From the NCBI RefSeq assembly GCF_027596085.1, contig NC_072472.1, positions 12,510,471 through 12,574,470 of the forward strand: a DNA stretch of 64,000 nt. Direction: 5' to 3'. The notes under the pieces are model-generated. The model worked only from the letters and a program-made list of their open reading frames with translations, was not told the origin of the DNA and made no database searches. Positions within the stretch are counted from its first letter, which is position 1, and each line of letters starts with the position of its first letter. Both the position numbers and the translations under genes were made by a program. Positions 12,100 through 26,439 of this stretch are shown piece after piece. The DNA comes from Anoplopoma fimbria (Eukaryota; Chordata; Actinopteri; Perciformes; Anoplopomatidae).

Positions 12100-14814
12100 G
12101 TTGTTCAGCTTAGTAGGCCTATGATGGTTTAGTGAGGCTAACCTTCTCCATCTCTGCCCTCCTGTTCATGGCTGCCTCTCTGCAAACTCAGCTTAGTCAT
12201 GGGTTATGAATCTTTAAAAGCCTTTCCCACTCTCTCCCCGAAGAATCTTACTTTTTTTTTCCTTCTACCCACCTCAAACTTTCTTAAAATCATGAGCAAA
12301 CTCATTCAAAGCAACTTCTCTCCGTGAAACTCTAGAAGGCCCACGTAGGCAGAGATTGCCACATACAAGAACTTCACCACCAATGTCTTACATTGTGTTA
12401 AGGATGCAGGTGAGCAGTTGTCTGTGCATATATTGAGGGAAGGGGGGGACAGAGATTTTTCTCATTGCATCTCTACGTTACTGAATATCATTACGTGACA
12501 AGTGACAGGAAAGACACATACTCCCTATACCAAATGTAAAGTAGCATGCATTGGTACAGTAGGGCACAAGGATTTATGTGGTTATACAAAAGTTAACAAG
12601 TAAAAGTTTGGGAATGATGAAGTTTTGTGTAGGAATATTTTTTTTTTGTTACAACAACTCATCTTTTGGCAACAGTTAATTAAGACATTCCATACAATAG
12701 ATTGTTTTATTGCACAAGTAAAATAATGTTGATTCTTCTTTAACCATGCTAGTCTTTATATTGTACATTTAGAATCTGTACCAGATATACTATATCAATA
12801 AACAGGAGTTCTGTATGACAGACAAACACACTGTGGCAATAGCTATTCTGTCATTGTAGTGACATTATGGGGGCATTGGCAGTACATCTAACACTGTGCT
12901 TTAATTGATTTTGTCTCGTAAGCCGATACCCTACGGAAAACTGCATGTTTATAAAAAAAAAAGCCTATTGAGAGCTGTGCAAGCAACTACAGCAAAAAAA
13001 ATTGCTGACACAATATGTTCCCATTTCCGCAAGGGCGTGAGATTCAAAGGGGATTGGAGGAATGAAACTGCAAATGGCCTCTTCTGCCTTCAAGTCAAAG
13101 TGAAGTGGAAGTAAGAGCATCTTTAGCTTCTGTACTGTGACGCATTTCCCAGTGAAAAGGAATATTTGAGCGATGTACAGTAACAGAAGGGATTCAAATC
13201 AAATCCTTAACATTTTATTGGACTTAAAAATGTAGGCAGGCTAAAAGTTTAGCGTAACACAGGGCAATAGAGGACTGTCAGCTCCACAGATCTCCCTCAC
13301 CTGTTTTTAGATCAGGTGGAGAAAGAGGGAGAGATGAAAGGGAAATTTTGTCGAGTTTCAACAGTCTCTGTTACACCGGCCTCACATAATGCTTCCAACA
13401 CCGCCAATGGTTTTGCATCTGACTTTTGGCGGTGGGATGTCTGCATTGACAAAGAGCCGGTTGAAGATCGGCAATGTTTCTCTTAAATGAATCAGACCTT
13501 AGTCACAATCGTTTCGGAAATGAATTTTTTTTTTTTGCAAACTGACATCCAAACACACATCTCTTCAAAATATTCTCCCCAAATTGCTCTGTTAGCTACA
13601 ATGACTTAATGCAGTTTTATATGACTGGTGGGGCGAGCTAGTTGCCCAAAGTCTCATTTGATTGGATCAATTTTTGTAAGTGCTCCCTTGTACAGAATGA
13701 GTCAAACATTTCCAACTGTTTGACAGGGAGAGAAGATACAGGGATTCTAATGTAAACAAAGTATCTTATATTGATTTGTTTGACATATATATAGAAAACT
13801 GGAAAATTTATTTTTCTGAAAGTGGGTCTCAAAGGCTCTTTGGTTCCAAATTAAACAAAGTGATTCATAAATGTCGGGCTGAAACTAAGTCAGATGCATT
13901 AATGTTAAACTGGATCATTTTGTGTCAAGCTCTACATCCTACAAAAGGAATAAGTGTCTTGTTAAATCAGCCAGCGCGGATATCAGAGAATGGAGCTACT
14001 TGGAAAAAAGTTGCAAAATAATGATGGCAGTTCCACAGCCACCAAATCTAATAAAATAAATACATGAAAAAACAAAAACAAAGATGCATTGTTGAATAGA
14101 AAATAAAACCTGTAAAATGTATGCTCACTGTGCTCATTATAATGGTGTTAAATGTAATCTACAAAGGAAAAGTTTTAAGTTAGTGGCATTATACTGCAGG
14201 TGTTACAACACTCTCTATACTAGAGACAGTATAATGAGGCAAAACATAAGAAAAAAACTTTTCATGTGCTACAATTATGGTGCACAACAAGCATAGCTGC
14301 CATTGAATTTAGATGTTTGCTGTTTGTGAACAGTAAGCAGCACCACACTGGGCTGGACAGCTCCACCTCAAGCAAACCAAGGTTTACCAGTAGCCCAAGA
14401 TAAATACAGTCAAGCAGCATGTAAAGATAATAGAGGGTTGTACTTGTGATGATGGAGAACCACAGCATATTGCACAATGATAGAATATGTCTTATATCCT
14501 ATTTAAGAAATGGCATGAGACTGCTTAAGTGTGGGCTTCTGTACATTATCAGACCATTCAAAAACACTAGGGTTCAGAAAAGCAAGGCCAACATTATGAA
14601 TACACCACTGGAGCTCCAAGCAGATAGTATTACAACATTAAACCTGTATGACTATGAGGTTACTTTTAAGTCTTGTAGGACACATCTGAGGATTTAGGCC
14701 AACAGAAAAGCATAGAGCTAAGAGAATGCTCTGCCCTAAAATCCAGCATCCATTTTACTCAAGTGTCCTTTACAAAAACATAAAATCCCCTCCAACTTTG
14801 TGCTCTGCTTCCTG
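12097..14814. other. unique non-coding DNA
   Basis: No gene was recognised. A 9-bp GC-rich inverted repeat lies at 13,399-13,434, described among the findings. All frames are under 90 codons and featureless. Confidence 0.5.
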
Positions 14815-14872
14815 CTGCGATCTGACCTGTTTGTGTTCCCTGCAAGATCAATAAAGTATCACCTTGTATTGA
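14815..14872 (+). repeat. Possible LINE-type 3' tail fragment
   Basis: 'ttccctgcaagatcaataaa' then 'gtatcacctt' resembles the '...gatcaataaagtatc' tail found on several fish non-LTR retrotransposons. It is very short, so the match is suggestive only. Confidence 0.3.
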
Positions 14873-15728
14873 ATGTGGACAGTTGTCAGGTTCCAGCAGG
14901 TAGGGAGCTGAAGACGGAAGCTACCGGAAGACCCTTGATCAGATAACGAGATCAGAAGAGAGAGTTCGGGGGAGCCGAGGCAACCATAAAACATTGCAGT
15001 ACAGCGGAGAATAGACTTGGATTTCAACTAGAAGCTGTGTAAAGTGCAATCAAGTCTCTGGTGAGTTTAGCTGGAGGACACCAGTTTCATAAACCCCCGC
15101 CTGGAGAGACAGGAGTGAGAAGAGTATAATCAGTGAGGTTACAAAAGTTTGTGGGAGAGTGGAGAAGGGTCATGGTTTGGAATAAGTGCCTGAGATGTCA
15201 ACCTCTTCTTCAAACAAGCAGACAAAATACTTTGTGAAAAAGAAATGGAAGTGAAGTTAAAGAATAGTTCCCAGAAAGGTAGAGGAGAGGATTGGGCATC
15301 TTGACTCTCCAATTTCCGACCACTTCGACAAAGGATCTTTCTGGTTGGGTTTTTCCACATTTCCAAATGTTTATACTATACACGTTGTCTGAATATAAAG
15401 CTTTGTAAGGGGTTACTGTGGTAAGTGAGGTGGTTGGGAAAAACCTGACTGAAGCTGTAAACTGAAATAGAAAGAAATATATGCTCAGCATCTGAGGATT
15501 TAGAGGTGGTGAGGACATTTTCTGTCTTCTATTATTGTTACTTTGCACTCTAACAATACAATATAGTTTTTACCCTTATTCATGTGCTAACAGCATGTCT
15601 TTGTATCATGTTTGAGTGTCTGTTTGTAGGCACTTTTCAAAGCATTTTCAAAATGCTTTATAGATACAGCGAAAAAAAAGGAGGCAATACAGATCTACTG
15701 AATAAAACCCACAGGTCTGAATAAAAAC

Positions 15729-15730
<2 letters not shown>

Positions 15731-15784
<54 letters not shown>

Positions 15785-15790
15785 GGGGGG
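15731..15790. repeat. Composite (TG)n-(G)n microsatellite
   Basis: About 19 TG units run directly into a 23-base G run (15,768-15,790). The G run can form G-quadruplexes and is a likely sequencing or assembly weak spot. Long glycine/Cys-Val frames across it are artefacts. Confidence 0.97.
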
Positions 15791-15840
15791 TTGTAATATC
15801 AATATTCAAAGACAAGACTGTAAAAGTGTGTTTTACACTG

Positions 15841-15960
15841 CAGGGTTCGACATTAATCATGGCCTGTGGCCACAAAAAGTTACTCTGAGGCCACCAAATA
15901 TCTCTTGTACATGGTCCCCTATGGCAACTAAGTTTTATCAGGTTTCTCTGGAAAATGAGA
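15841..15960 (+). mobile_element. Possible terminus of a non-autonomous DNA element
   Basis: 'cagggttcgacattaatc' at 15,841 resembles the terminal motif of a repeated teleost DNA transposon group whose ends begin CAGGGTTCGACATTAA. No opposite terminus was found, and the inner sequence ('atggcctgtggccac...gaggccacc') is unclassified. Confidence 0.3.
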
Positions 15961-16655
15961 CTGTGTGTCTCATTGAGATTACCGGTCTAAATAAAAGTGC
16001 TATGCTGCAAAACATCCGCAGGTTCCAAGAGCAAGTTGGTCTTTGGACTTAAGGTCCTAATAGCTCTAATGACTGTGACCTGGGGCATTTCTCACTCAGA
16101 TAGAGCTGAATTAAAAGAGAAGATCTAATCCATGACAGCAAAAATTGCCAGCAAAAACAGCAACATTTTGTGAATATGACGATTAATAGTGTTTTATTTA
16201 AAATTATATTACACGAGACACTTCATCTCCACATATCAGTAGTAAGATGGGTCAAAACAATTTAATTGAGCAGGATTTTTCACTAGAGGGAATAATACAC
16301 CAAAAAATCCTTGCATTCATCAAGGGAGCTTTCAGTGGTAACCAGGGATAGCTGCTATTACATATAACAGAAATTTGAATTATGAAACTGAAATAGCCCT
16401 CTTTGAAATAAGATAAGCTAAGAAATAGCATGACACATCTGTAGCCAGCCTTCATTAAGTCGCTGAATATGTAGTATATTCTGGAATCATCCTTCCAGCA
16501 GTTACACTGGCAGCTGCCATGATGGCCTCTAAAAGTTATATAAAAGCAGAACTAAGGCATTAAATATTAAAATAAAAACAAAAATTATCACCTCACCCAC
16601 CTGCCAAAACATGCAGGGAAGCTACTCTACACTGTACTGTGCCTGGAAGAATGTA

Positions 16656-16681
16656 TGTGTGTGTGTGTGTGTGTGTGTGTG
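16656..16681. repeat. (TG)13 microsatellite
   Basis: Short uninterrupted TG array. Confidence 0.95.
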
Positions 16682-16684
16682 ATG

Positions 16685-16905
16685 CATTTTTGGTTAAAGA
16701 TAACGCAGAGATGTACACAGTAGGCTGCTCACAGATACAATGTCCATGCTGGGAATTTTTATCTTTCACTGGACTAGTGGAGTCGGGCTTCAAATTTGGA
16801 CGTGGCAGCTGTGCCTTTATTGGTGGCACCGTGTCCATTTTTGGCACAGACTCAGCAGCAGCTTTTAGCTCAGTTCTCCAAAACACGGTGCTGAGAGATT
16901 CATAG
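16685..16905 (-). other. Possible minus-strand exon or retro-fragment (weak)
   Basis: Read on the minus strand, an acceptor-like 'gaatctctcag' (near 16,894-16,904) precedes an open frame with Pro/Lys-rich, protein-like composition. It includes ELKAAAESVPKMDTVPPIK and AQLPRPNLKPDSTSPVKDK. The frame continues into the adjacent dinucleotide array, which is not expected of a real exon unless a donor intervenes; a GTGAGC lies near 16,725-16,735. No homologue is recognised. Confidence 0.15.
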
Positions 16906-16927
16906 GCTGTCCTGAGGGGTCCTCTGA

Positions 16928-16930
<3 letters not shown>

Positions 16931-16968
<38 letters not shown>

Positions 16969-16980
16969 GGGGGGGGGGGG
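16931..16980. repeat. Composite (TG)n-(G)n microsatellite
   Basis: About 18 TG units are followed by a run of about 15 G. This is the same architecture as the array about 1.2 kb upstream. Confidence 0.97.
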
Positions 16981-17044
16981 TTGATAGGAGACTAGACTGA
17001 CACCGGCAGCTGATAGCAGGACTAAAACCACTGACTCTCTACCT

Positions 17045-17045
<1 letters not shown>

Positions 17046-17089
<44 letters not shown>

Positions 17090-17111
17090 CACACACACAC
17101 ACACACACACA
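17046..17111. repeat. (CA)n microsatellite, inverted relative to its neighbour
   Basis: About 33 CA units with one interruption (CAAC near 17,088). Because (TG)18 lies 65 bp upstream, the two arrays are inverted repeats of each other on the same strand. Confidence 0.97.
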
Positions 17112-17495
17112 AATACACATATTCACACACAAAAAAGGGGGCTGAAAGGAGGACAAAGCCGGGGGCTCTCAGTGGGGAATCCATCCTTGGAAAGATGGAT
17201 TTCAAAGTAGAAGAACCTCGCTCTCTCTACCCTTCCCTCCCTTATCTCCTCCTCCTTCTTCAATCCTCTCTTAGCACTGCAAGGTGGAAAAATGACCTGC
17301 TGCAATCAGGAAAAAATGGCGACACACATGCATAGATACACACACACATTCACTACTTGCAAGAAGTGGGTACTACCATGTTCGACTTGCTATCCTCTCT
17401 TTTAGTGCCGTAATTATTCATATCATTACTTGATATGTTTGTTAACATTTGATTTATTGGACTAATTATTTTCAGGAAATATTGATTTGTTTGTA

Positions 17496-17860
17496 TTAAC
17501 CCTATATTGGGCAGGAGAGGTTTTTGTATTCTGCTTAAAGGTTCACGTTTAGGGTGATATTTCATTAACGGTTTTGAAGATTTGATGGTGTTCATTCCAT
17601 CACGGTTGTGTTTATCCAGCGAAGTATGTTTGTGTTTAATGGTTTCGTCGCATATATTTACAGTTCCGTGTCTACAGTTTGTGCAGGATCCAAATCAAAG
17701 CATTGCCATGTCTTTTGAACGGTTCGAAGGTGGATTCGATGACAGTGATGTTGAGGTGCAAGTAAGCAGGCGATCCATCAGTAACAAAAGAACCAACGTG
17801 TTGTGTATTTCCTTAAATACACAACATATACAGTACTTCTGGAATCACGTCATCTAGGTA
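17496..17860 (+). mobile_element. Possible TTAA-targeting (piggyBac-like) element, left end and first coding segment
   Basis: TTAA at 17,496-17,499 is followed at once by CCCTATATTGGGCAGGAG. That TTAA+CCC layout is typical of piggyBac-group ends. About 180 bp further in, an acceptor-like 'ccgtgtctacag' (to about 17,681) precedes an open segment containing ATG at 17,709 and an acidic stretch, MSFERFEGGFDDSDVEVQ, followed by a donor-like CAA/GTAAGC at about 17,761. An acidic N-terminus just inside the left end fits a transposase start. No right end or catalytic core is found, so any element is truncated. It could instead be a host first exon. Confidence 0.25.
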
Positions 17861-20208
<2,348 letters not shown>

Positions 20209-21016
20209 TAGGCCTGGGTGATTTGTCGACGTAATCAACTTCAATGATTACAAAAATTATTGTTGGCGCATCGCAAAAAGTGGCTGTGACTGGTGGTAAC
20301 CGAAAGTGAAAGCCTCTCAGAGCACTTTGTCAAGACAGCAGCAGCAGAACGACAGCACTGTGTCCTGTTTACTTTTTGTCCCCACCAAGGCATGATATAT
20401 ATAGTGTTAGGATGATCAACGTGAGAAATGTGTTTCTGTTAGTACTACTCACTTGAAATTGATTTTCTAAATGTTTCACCTTTGCCCCATCTTAAAAGTA
20501 ACTTCTGCACTGCTGCTGTCATGGTAACGTGACTTTACACTATGCGTCATCTAACCCCCCGTATCTGGTCGTTTGAAATTTTCTGTTTACTTAAACGGCC
20601 ATGTATGAGTGAGAAATGGCTTTAGCTGACGTTACTGACTGTTGTTTCAATTATTTTCCTTGCCCCTTACTGAGGCAAATATATTTATTCATCCTGACTG
20701 CATAGTAATCCAGTGATGAAATAAATCCATGTCATACCAATTTTAAGTTTTAAATCAAGTACTTAAGTCAACTGTTTATTATCCAGTTCAGGGAAAGGGT
20801 TGCTATGACATTCAGTGATCAAATTATTCTATGGTTCATTTGTTTGTTTTCACAAAAAGATGGTAGGATCAAATATTAAAATATAAAATCAGAGTTTAAG
20901 TTTTTGATATTTATTTTGGTTTTATATTTATTAACTAATTGTTAACTTTGATCTGGAGAATAAATAATACATTTTTGTAAGATTAATAGAATAAATAATG
21001 GCTTGCTACAGCCCTA
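20209..21016. mobile_element. Non-autonomous hAT-like DNA transposon
   Basis: The left end TAGGCCTGGGTGATTTGTCG and right end '...gcttgctacagcccta' give short imperfect inverted termini, TAGG(C)CTGgg against TAGGGCTGtag. Just inside the left end 'gtcgacgtaatcaa...gattacaaaaatta' and the rest of the interior match a teleost hAT-type repeat whose ends contain GTCGAC/ATCGATTA motifs. It is about 808 bp long with no transposase frame, so it would have depended on an autonomous relative. Flanking 8-mers (aagtgagg/gtgtaacc) share only a partial match, so no clear target-site duplication survives. Confidence 0.6.
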
Positions 21017-23123
21017 GTGTAACCTAACCTAACCTTTAAATGTATTTACATAAATTTCCCTCAAATCAAAGTTATGTTAGCTTATCAAGTAGCCTTGTGA
21101 TATCTGCAGTGGTGTATGTGCATGTTAATTAGCTTTGATACCTCCATTTCTTATTCATATATTTGTTTATCTGTTGGCTGTCAAAAACCTAATTTGTGCA
21201 CTGCTTGCTGTCAAAACGTTTTCATGATTTAAATAGGTGATGTGATTTGATTCATTCTTTGATTAATTTATTCATTCATTCATTGTATTCAAGTGTAGCA
21301 CCCTGTAGTGTTGCAGCGCTGCTCTCCTTTACCACAGTCATGCTCTACCGCAAAGACACTCTGCTGCATATGAGTGTGAAAAAATATTTAGGCAAACCTT
21401 AAGTGACTGAGGTTAGCAACATGCACAGATTTGCTAAGTAAGACAATAATTATCATAAGCAAGGAACAGTGTACAAATAAATTCAAGTAGTAGCATTCTA
21501 TTTTAAGTTTGAGCCAATTACTGTAAATTTTGTAACTTGATGACAGGCAAAGAAATAAACCTGTCTTTTGTCTGGTTGAAGGCTCCCTGTGGAGTTTTAG
21601 AACTCTAGTAGGGCTATGGAGCTGTTTTTTTATGACTGCCAGCTTCTCTTTGTGTGTGGGAGTTTGTATGTTCCCCTGTGTCAGCGTGCTTCTCCGGTTC
21701 TCCGGTTCCACAGTCCAAAGATCCTTGATTTCTTCAAATTATGCAAACACATGGACACACGTGACGCAAGTCACAAAATATCGTCTCCTACCAATGGCGT
21801 CGAACTGTTCTATTTATCTACAGTTAGTGGTAACGCACCAAGATATGCTGCAAAAAAAGTGCTACTTATAAACATGAACGTAAACAATGCTGGATTTAAA
21901 AAAAACAAAAAAACCTTCAAAATCAATTTTGTGTTTTGAGTTAATCTTAAAACACACCACTACTGCAGGGCCAGGTGTCAATCATATGAGCTGCCGTGCG
22001 TCAACAGAATAACACATGACAGTCTGAAGACAATGAAATACTACAGGAGAGTTGCTTATTGTAGTTGTCTGTTTTTGATTGATAACTTGACAAAATGTAT
22101 AATCTATAGACAACCATATACCAGTTGTGGTTCTGCCTACATATATGCTGCTGCAGGAATGAGGTATTTTTGTAGGCCTACCCCCCCCGGAATTGACAAA
22201 AAGCCACTGGGATTTTTCCATTTGATTTTGGATAATTAAAGAAAAATAAGGTCTGTGGAAAACTGAAGTTTACAATGCTTGAGCAAAATAATTTTCACAA
22301 ATGAACACCACTTTTAAGATTTTTGAAGGGTAAGTGCAGTTGCTAGAAATAAAATACTAACATTATAAAAACTTCTATAAACTACACCACAGCTGCATAA
22401 GCGTGAGTATATACACCAAGACATCTAAAAGCTTCAAAATTCATTACAGGGATATTTACTGACATATTTAAAATTGGATAAAATAATCTCTTTAGCTGGT
22501 GCTAACCACAGACTTAATTTCAGGCAGCTAAATTAAATCTATCAAAGGGAAACGTAAGTGCAAAAATGCTGACTCATTTCCATGTTTTAGGACTCATTCC
22601 TGCAGCACTATATAGCCTAAAACACAGGGGCCTTAACACAGGATGAAACCATAACTTTTGTTTTGGGCAACAAATCCACCGCAGCAACATGTTTTCTTGT
22701 CAAGCTGATCACACTAAAATAAGTCATATTCTTCCACTTACACTTACATTCATATCGTTGCACTTATAACCTTACTTACCTAAATTTAATAAACAACTAG
22801 GAGCCCACACTCTCATGAGCACAAACTCGCTCTGCAACTCAAAAGTAGTGTCTTTTAAAATAAATGAAAACTATGCAGGCCTGAATGGTTGTTTGGGAAG
22901 TGTTGTGGCCTAAAACAAGTGACCACTTTACTTGCCAGTGCAAGCTACCACAATAATAGTACATTTGCAATAATATAAGTCCATTGGAATGACACCTGAC
23001 GCAGGGTGGAGGAAAAGAGTGTACTTCAGTCCAACATGGTGCTCTGGGAGACATCTACTCCTCCCTGAGTCCAAGGAGAGTTTCCTCTCTTTACACAACT
23101 AACAATCACATAGAGTGACATCT
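21017..23123. other. non-coding DNA with a SINE fragment
   Basis: Apart from the SINE fragment at 21,640-21,730, this is unique sequence. It includes a small (CATT)n stretch at about 21,262-21,285, overlapping chance frames on both strands at 21,388-21,939, and an eight-base C run near 22,181. Confidence 0.5.
21640..21730 (+). mobile_element. Fragment of the TGGA-tailed tRNA-SINE family
   Basis: 'gtgtgtgggagtttgtatg' next to 'ttcccctgtgtcagcgtg', then 'ctccggttctccggttcc' and 'acagtccaaaga' match in order the body of the full-length SINE at 52,938-53,315. The tRNA head and the TGGA tail are missing. The 'tctccggt' motif is doubled here. Confidence 0.75.
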
Positions 23124-23400
23124 CCGTTCGCGTTACCTAGGTGGCAGAATTACCAAAGGTTCTAGCATGCTGACGCGATAATCGCGATGAGCATCACATC
23201 TGTTACAAACTGCATCGAATCGGTTCACACGCACAACCTCACGCCTTTACCTTCCGCACGTTGCAATATGTCATTAACCAGGTGATGTGACGCTACGTGA
23301 CATCATGGACATTTGTTGTTACGACATATTCACACACTGCAGACATCCATCGCGTTCACATATTGGGCTTAACGTCTGACTCGTCTGTTACGTTACCTCT
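23124..23400. promoter_or_regulatory. CpG-dense patch, possible promoter or CpG island
   Basis: By eye there are about 20 CpG dinucleotides in roughly 280 bp, set in flanks that are CpG-poor. It contains 'gacgcgataatcgcgatg', 'cgaatcggttcacacgca' and a composite 'tgacgctacgtgacatca' (23,287-23,304) with CRE/ATF-like and CACGTG-like half-sites. No exon could be anchored on either side with confidence. A recently inserted, not yet CpG-decayed element is the main alternative. Confidence 0.3.
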
Positions 23401-26159
23401 GCATCCCACCCCTCCTACTTTATGACAGGTGTCATTACAATAAACTTTATTAAAAACAGTAAACATTTTTCTAACTGCTTGTTTTAACAGTTTCTTGTTT
23501 TATATTCATAATGAACAGCTGAAAATAAACTAGTTTTAAAACAACTCACTTGCTATAAACATTTCATAGATAATTTATTCATCTTTATATGCTCATTTAT
23601 TTTGTCTACTACTTAAAATTATTCCTCAGCACCACCAGTTTCATTTTATTATTATCCACTTTTTTCTCACTCTGAAGTTTCATAAAGAATTCCATTATAT
23701 TTACACAATGTGGACAAGATTGTCTGAGTCACAATTTATGCCTGCAGTATGCCCAAGTTTCATGTTTATTTATGGATTTATAGTGAGTATATACAAATAT
23801 AAGACATCCCTCTCTCAAGAGAGGAGATTGCAAAATAACAAAACTTCAAGTTGATTTTGCTCTTTGTCAGTTCTTTACTCTCAAGTCTTGCTGGGATAAA
23901 TGTAGGTCTGCAGGTTAAAGTAGGATATCTCATTTATAGATCCGGCATGCATGGATTTTCATGATGTACCAACACGTTTTCCTTAGGGACATGGAATACA
24001 CAGAACTGACTTAGCACCAGTTTGCCCTTCTGTCTTTCTCTGATTTAATTAATTCACTGTGGTGATACATAAGCAGTCTGACGATGGTGAACACTCTAGA
24101 GGAAATCCTAACCAACTGTGAAGAACTCTGCATCACACATTTGATAAATATTTGCAGATTTCAGTCGTGGGAGGCAAACCATGATAATGTTTCCATCATT
24201 ATCACAATCAAGATTTTGTCCAAACCTCAGTCATGAAGTTTATTTATGTTAACATAAGGTCCATTTAGTGACTGGAGCTTTCGCTCTTATCACATAATAT
24301 TCAGCAGCAGCTCAAAGTTTAAAAAAAATCTGACCACCTTTATCTGGTTTTAATCACGATCACATTCAAGTCAATCAGTCTTTGATCGAATTTAATGAAG
24401 ATGCCTAAATGCAGTTTATAATGTGACAAGAGCTCACTGTCACTCATAATTTCAGTTATACATTGCTCCTACCTGGAACATGCCACTGTATGGGCTGCAG
24501 CAATATATTTCTCCCACTGCAACTCCCTCTGCCCCTTCTTGTCCTATTTTGTACTGCCATAGTTGTCAATGGCATATCTTGCCTGGTCTATTTTGTGTAC
24601 CCCATATCTCAATAAAATGTGATTCTGTTGTGCTGAGTCCCGCACTGCTGCTTGGAGACACAGGGGAGAAGAGCCTGCTCTGTCAAATAAAACCATACAA
24701 ACATTTTTTGCAATATATGGCCCTATATCCTCTGACCGTGTGTCTCAGACAGGGATACAAGGTATCTTGTCAACTGTATGGTGACCTGCCACATTTTGTG
24801 TTGGTGTCATTCCACAATAAATGTGATATGTAGATCATTAAAAACACAGACTTTCTTAAATTGCTTGGCAGTGAATGCGTTGATGAGGTTTTGTGTGCCC
24901 TCACCCAGTGTACTCTTTGAACTGAACATGATTGAACATGAAACATTTGAATTATTTCACCAGCTTAAATACACAATGATACTGATTGACTGACTTTGGG
25001 AGGATTAGTCATCAATCGGGTCACTGTCAGCAGCCAAATAACTTGGTTCATTGTGAGTCTTTCCCTCAATTTGAGACGTTCCAGTGAGATTATCCAAACA
25101 GCTCTCTAGCAAAGGCAAACAGTGGGCCAACAACAGAAGAGTCTAATCTGTAATGTCACATCAAAGCACAGCCCTGAGCGGCTCCATTGAAAATGAATGA
25201 AGCACTGACTTTGCGAACACACACTATGCTTGTCTGAACTTTGACCTATGTCTCCCTGTTTGGTTCTTTTATTGCCTCTCTAGCTTGTACTTAATCTTTT
25301 CTAATTGTCTTTCACCTCCTAACTATTCCTAATGATGCTAAATTATTCTGTTTTTTTGATTGATTATATAACTTTTTCCCTTCCTGGATTGCACCAATAC
25401 AGGAAACTGGATTTTGCCAACATTACAAAATTACACCTTTGTGGTTTGAAAATTCCAAATACAAAAAAATAACAATTAATGCTGTGTGTGTTGTCTCACT
25501 GTTTCAGCACACATCCACCAGCACCTGTTTCTGGTGTATGTAGTCGTTTTGTGGCTCATGAAGATCTAAAGAGATTGACTGAGCTACCATACCTTAAAGG
25601 ATCACTGTGCTGTTGGAGGTGGTCCTCAGTCACGCCTCCAGTAACACTGATGATTGACTAAATCAATTAGATGGACCAGATACTTGTTTTTTTTCCACCC
25701 TGGATCCATGGGGCACAGTAGGACTTCCATCTATGTATCTTCAACAGGTGACACACACACACACGGACTGGCACATATAGGCATTGACATACAGTGTCTG
25801 TTGTGAATAACAAGACCTCTATAGAGAGTCCAATCCCACCTTTAAGTATTCTGTGAATGTTTTTTTTTCATTCGATCACCACCCTCTAGCCTGATATGAA
25901 AGCTAAACCAAGGAATTGTTTATCGATCAACCCCTAATGAGCTACAAACCAGGAATAGCAAATGAATACCAAATACTAAAACCTCGCCCGGCATACATGC
26001 AGATGTGATGGTCACTCATTTAGATATGCAAATGTCCATGCAAACATGCTTGAACCCATCAGACCACAACAACAGGCTACGAATAATGGAGATGTGTTCA
26101 AAGCGCCTGTCGATATTTGTTCATTGATTTAATTTGCTATTCCTGTTCTGATTTATTAA
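23401..26159. other. unique AT-rich non-coding DNA
   Basis: Frames of up to 117 codons (24,480-24,833) are featureless. An acceptor-like 'tgtctcactgtttcag' precedes a short frame at about 25,507-25,661, but there is no supporting donor. A short (AC)n lies near 25,751. Confidence 0.45.
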
Positions 26160-26311
26160 TTGCTGCATGCGGCGTGCGTGGAGGCTTTGTTATTGTTGTT
26201 GTCCTTTCGCTGTTTGTCTGGACCAATTACGGTTGATCCTCCCGGGAGTAGACTGGACTCTTCAGATGTCTGGTTATAATCTATTGATTCCTTTCATCTC
26301 TGGTTTGCCGT

Positions 26312-26350
26312 TGTGTGTGTGTGTGTGTGTGTGTGCCTGTGTGTGTATGT
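26312..26350. repeat. (GT)n microsatellite, interrupted
   Basis: About 12 perfect GT units plus a short second run after GCCT. Confidence 0.95.
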
Positions 26351-26439
26351 GGGCGTGTTTGTCAAAGACAGATGGGGGTGGGTGGTTGTGTCTATGTGTT
26401 GGAAACGAGTCGATCTCATTTACACTGGTCTCCTCGCCC

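Noticed and set aside
24480..24833. 117-codon plus frame
   Set aside because: No recognisable features, no splice or promoter context, and codon choice looks random.
25507..25661. Possible exon after 'gttgtctcactgtttcag'
   Set aside because: The acceptor is fair, but the frame ends within about 50 codons without a convincing donor or any recognisable residues.
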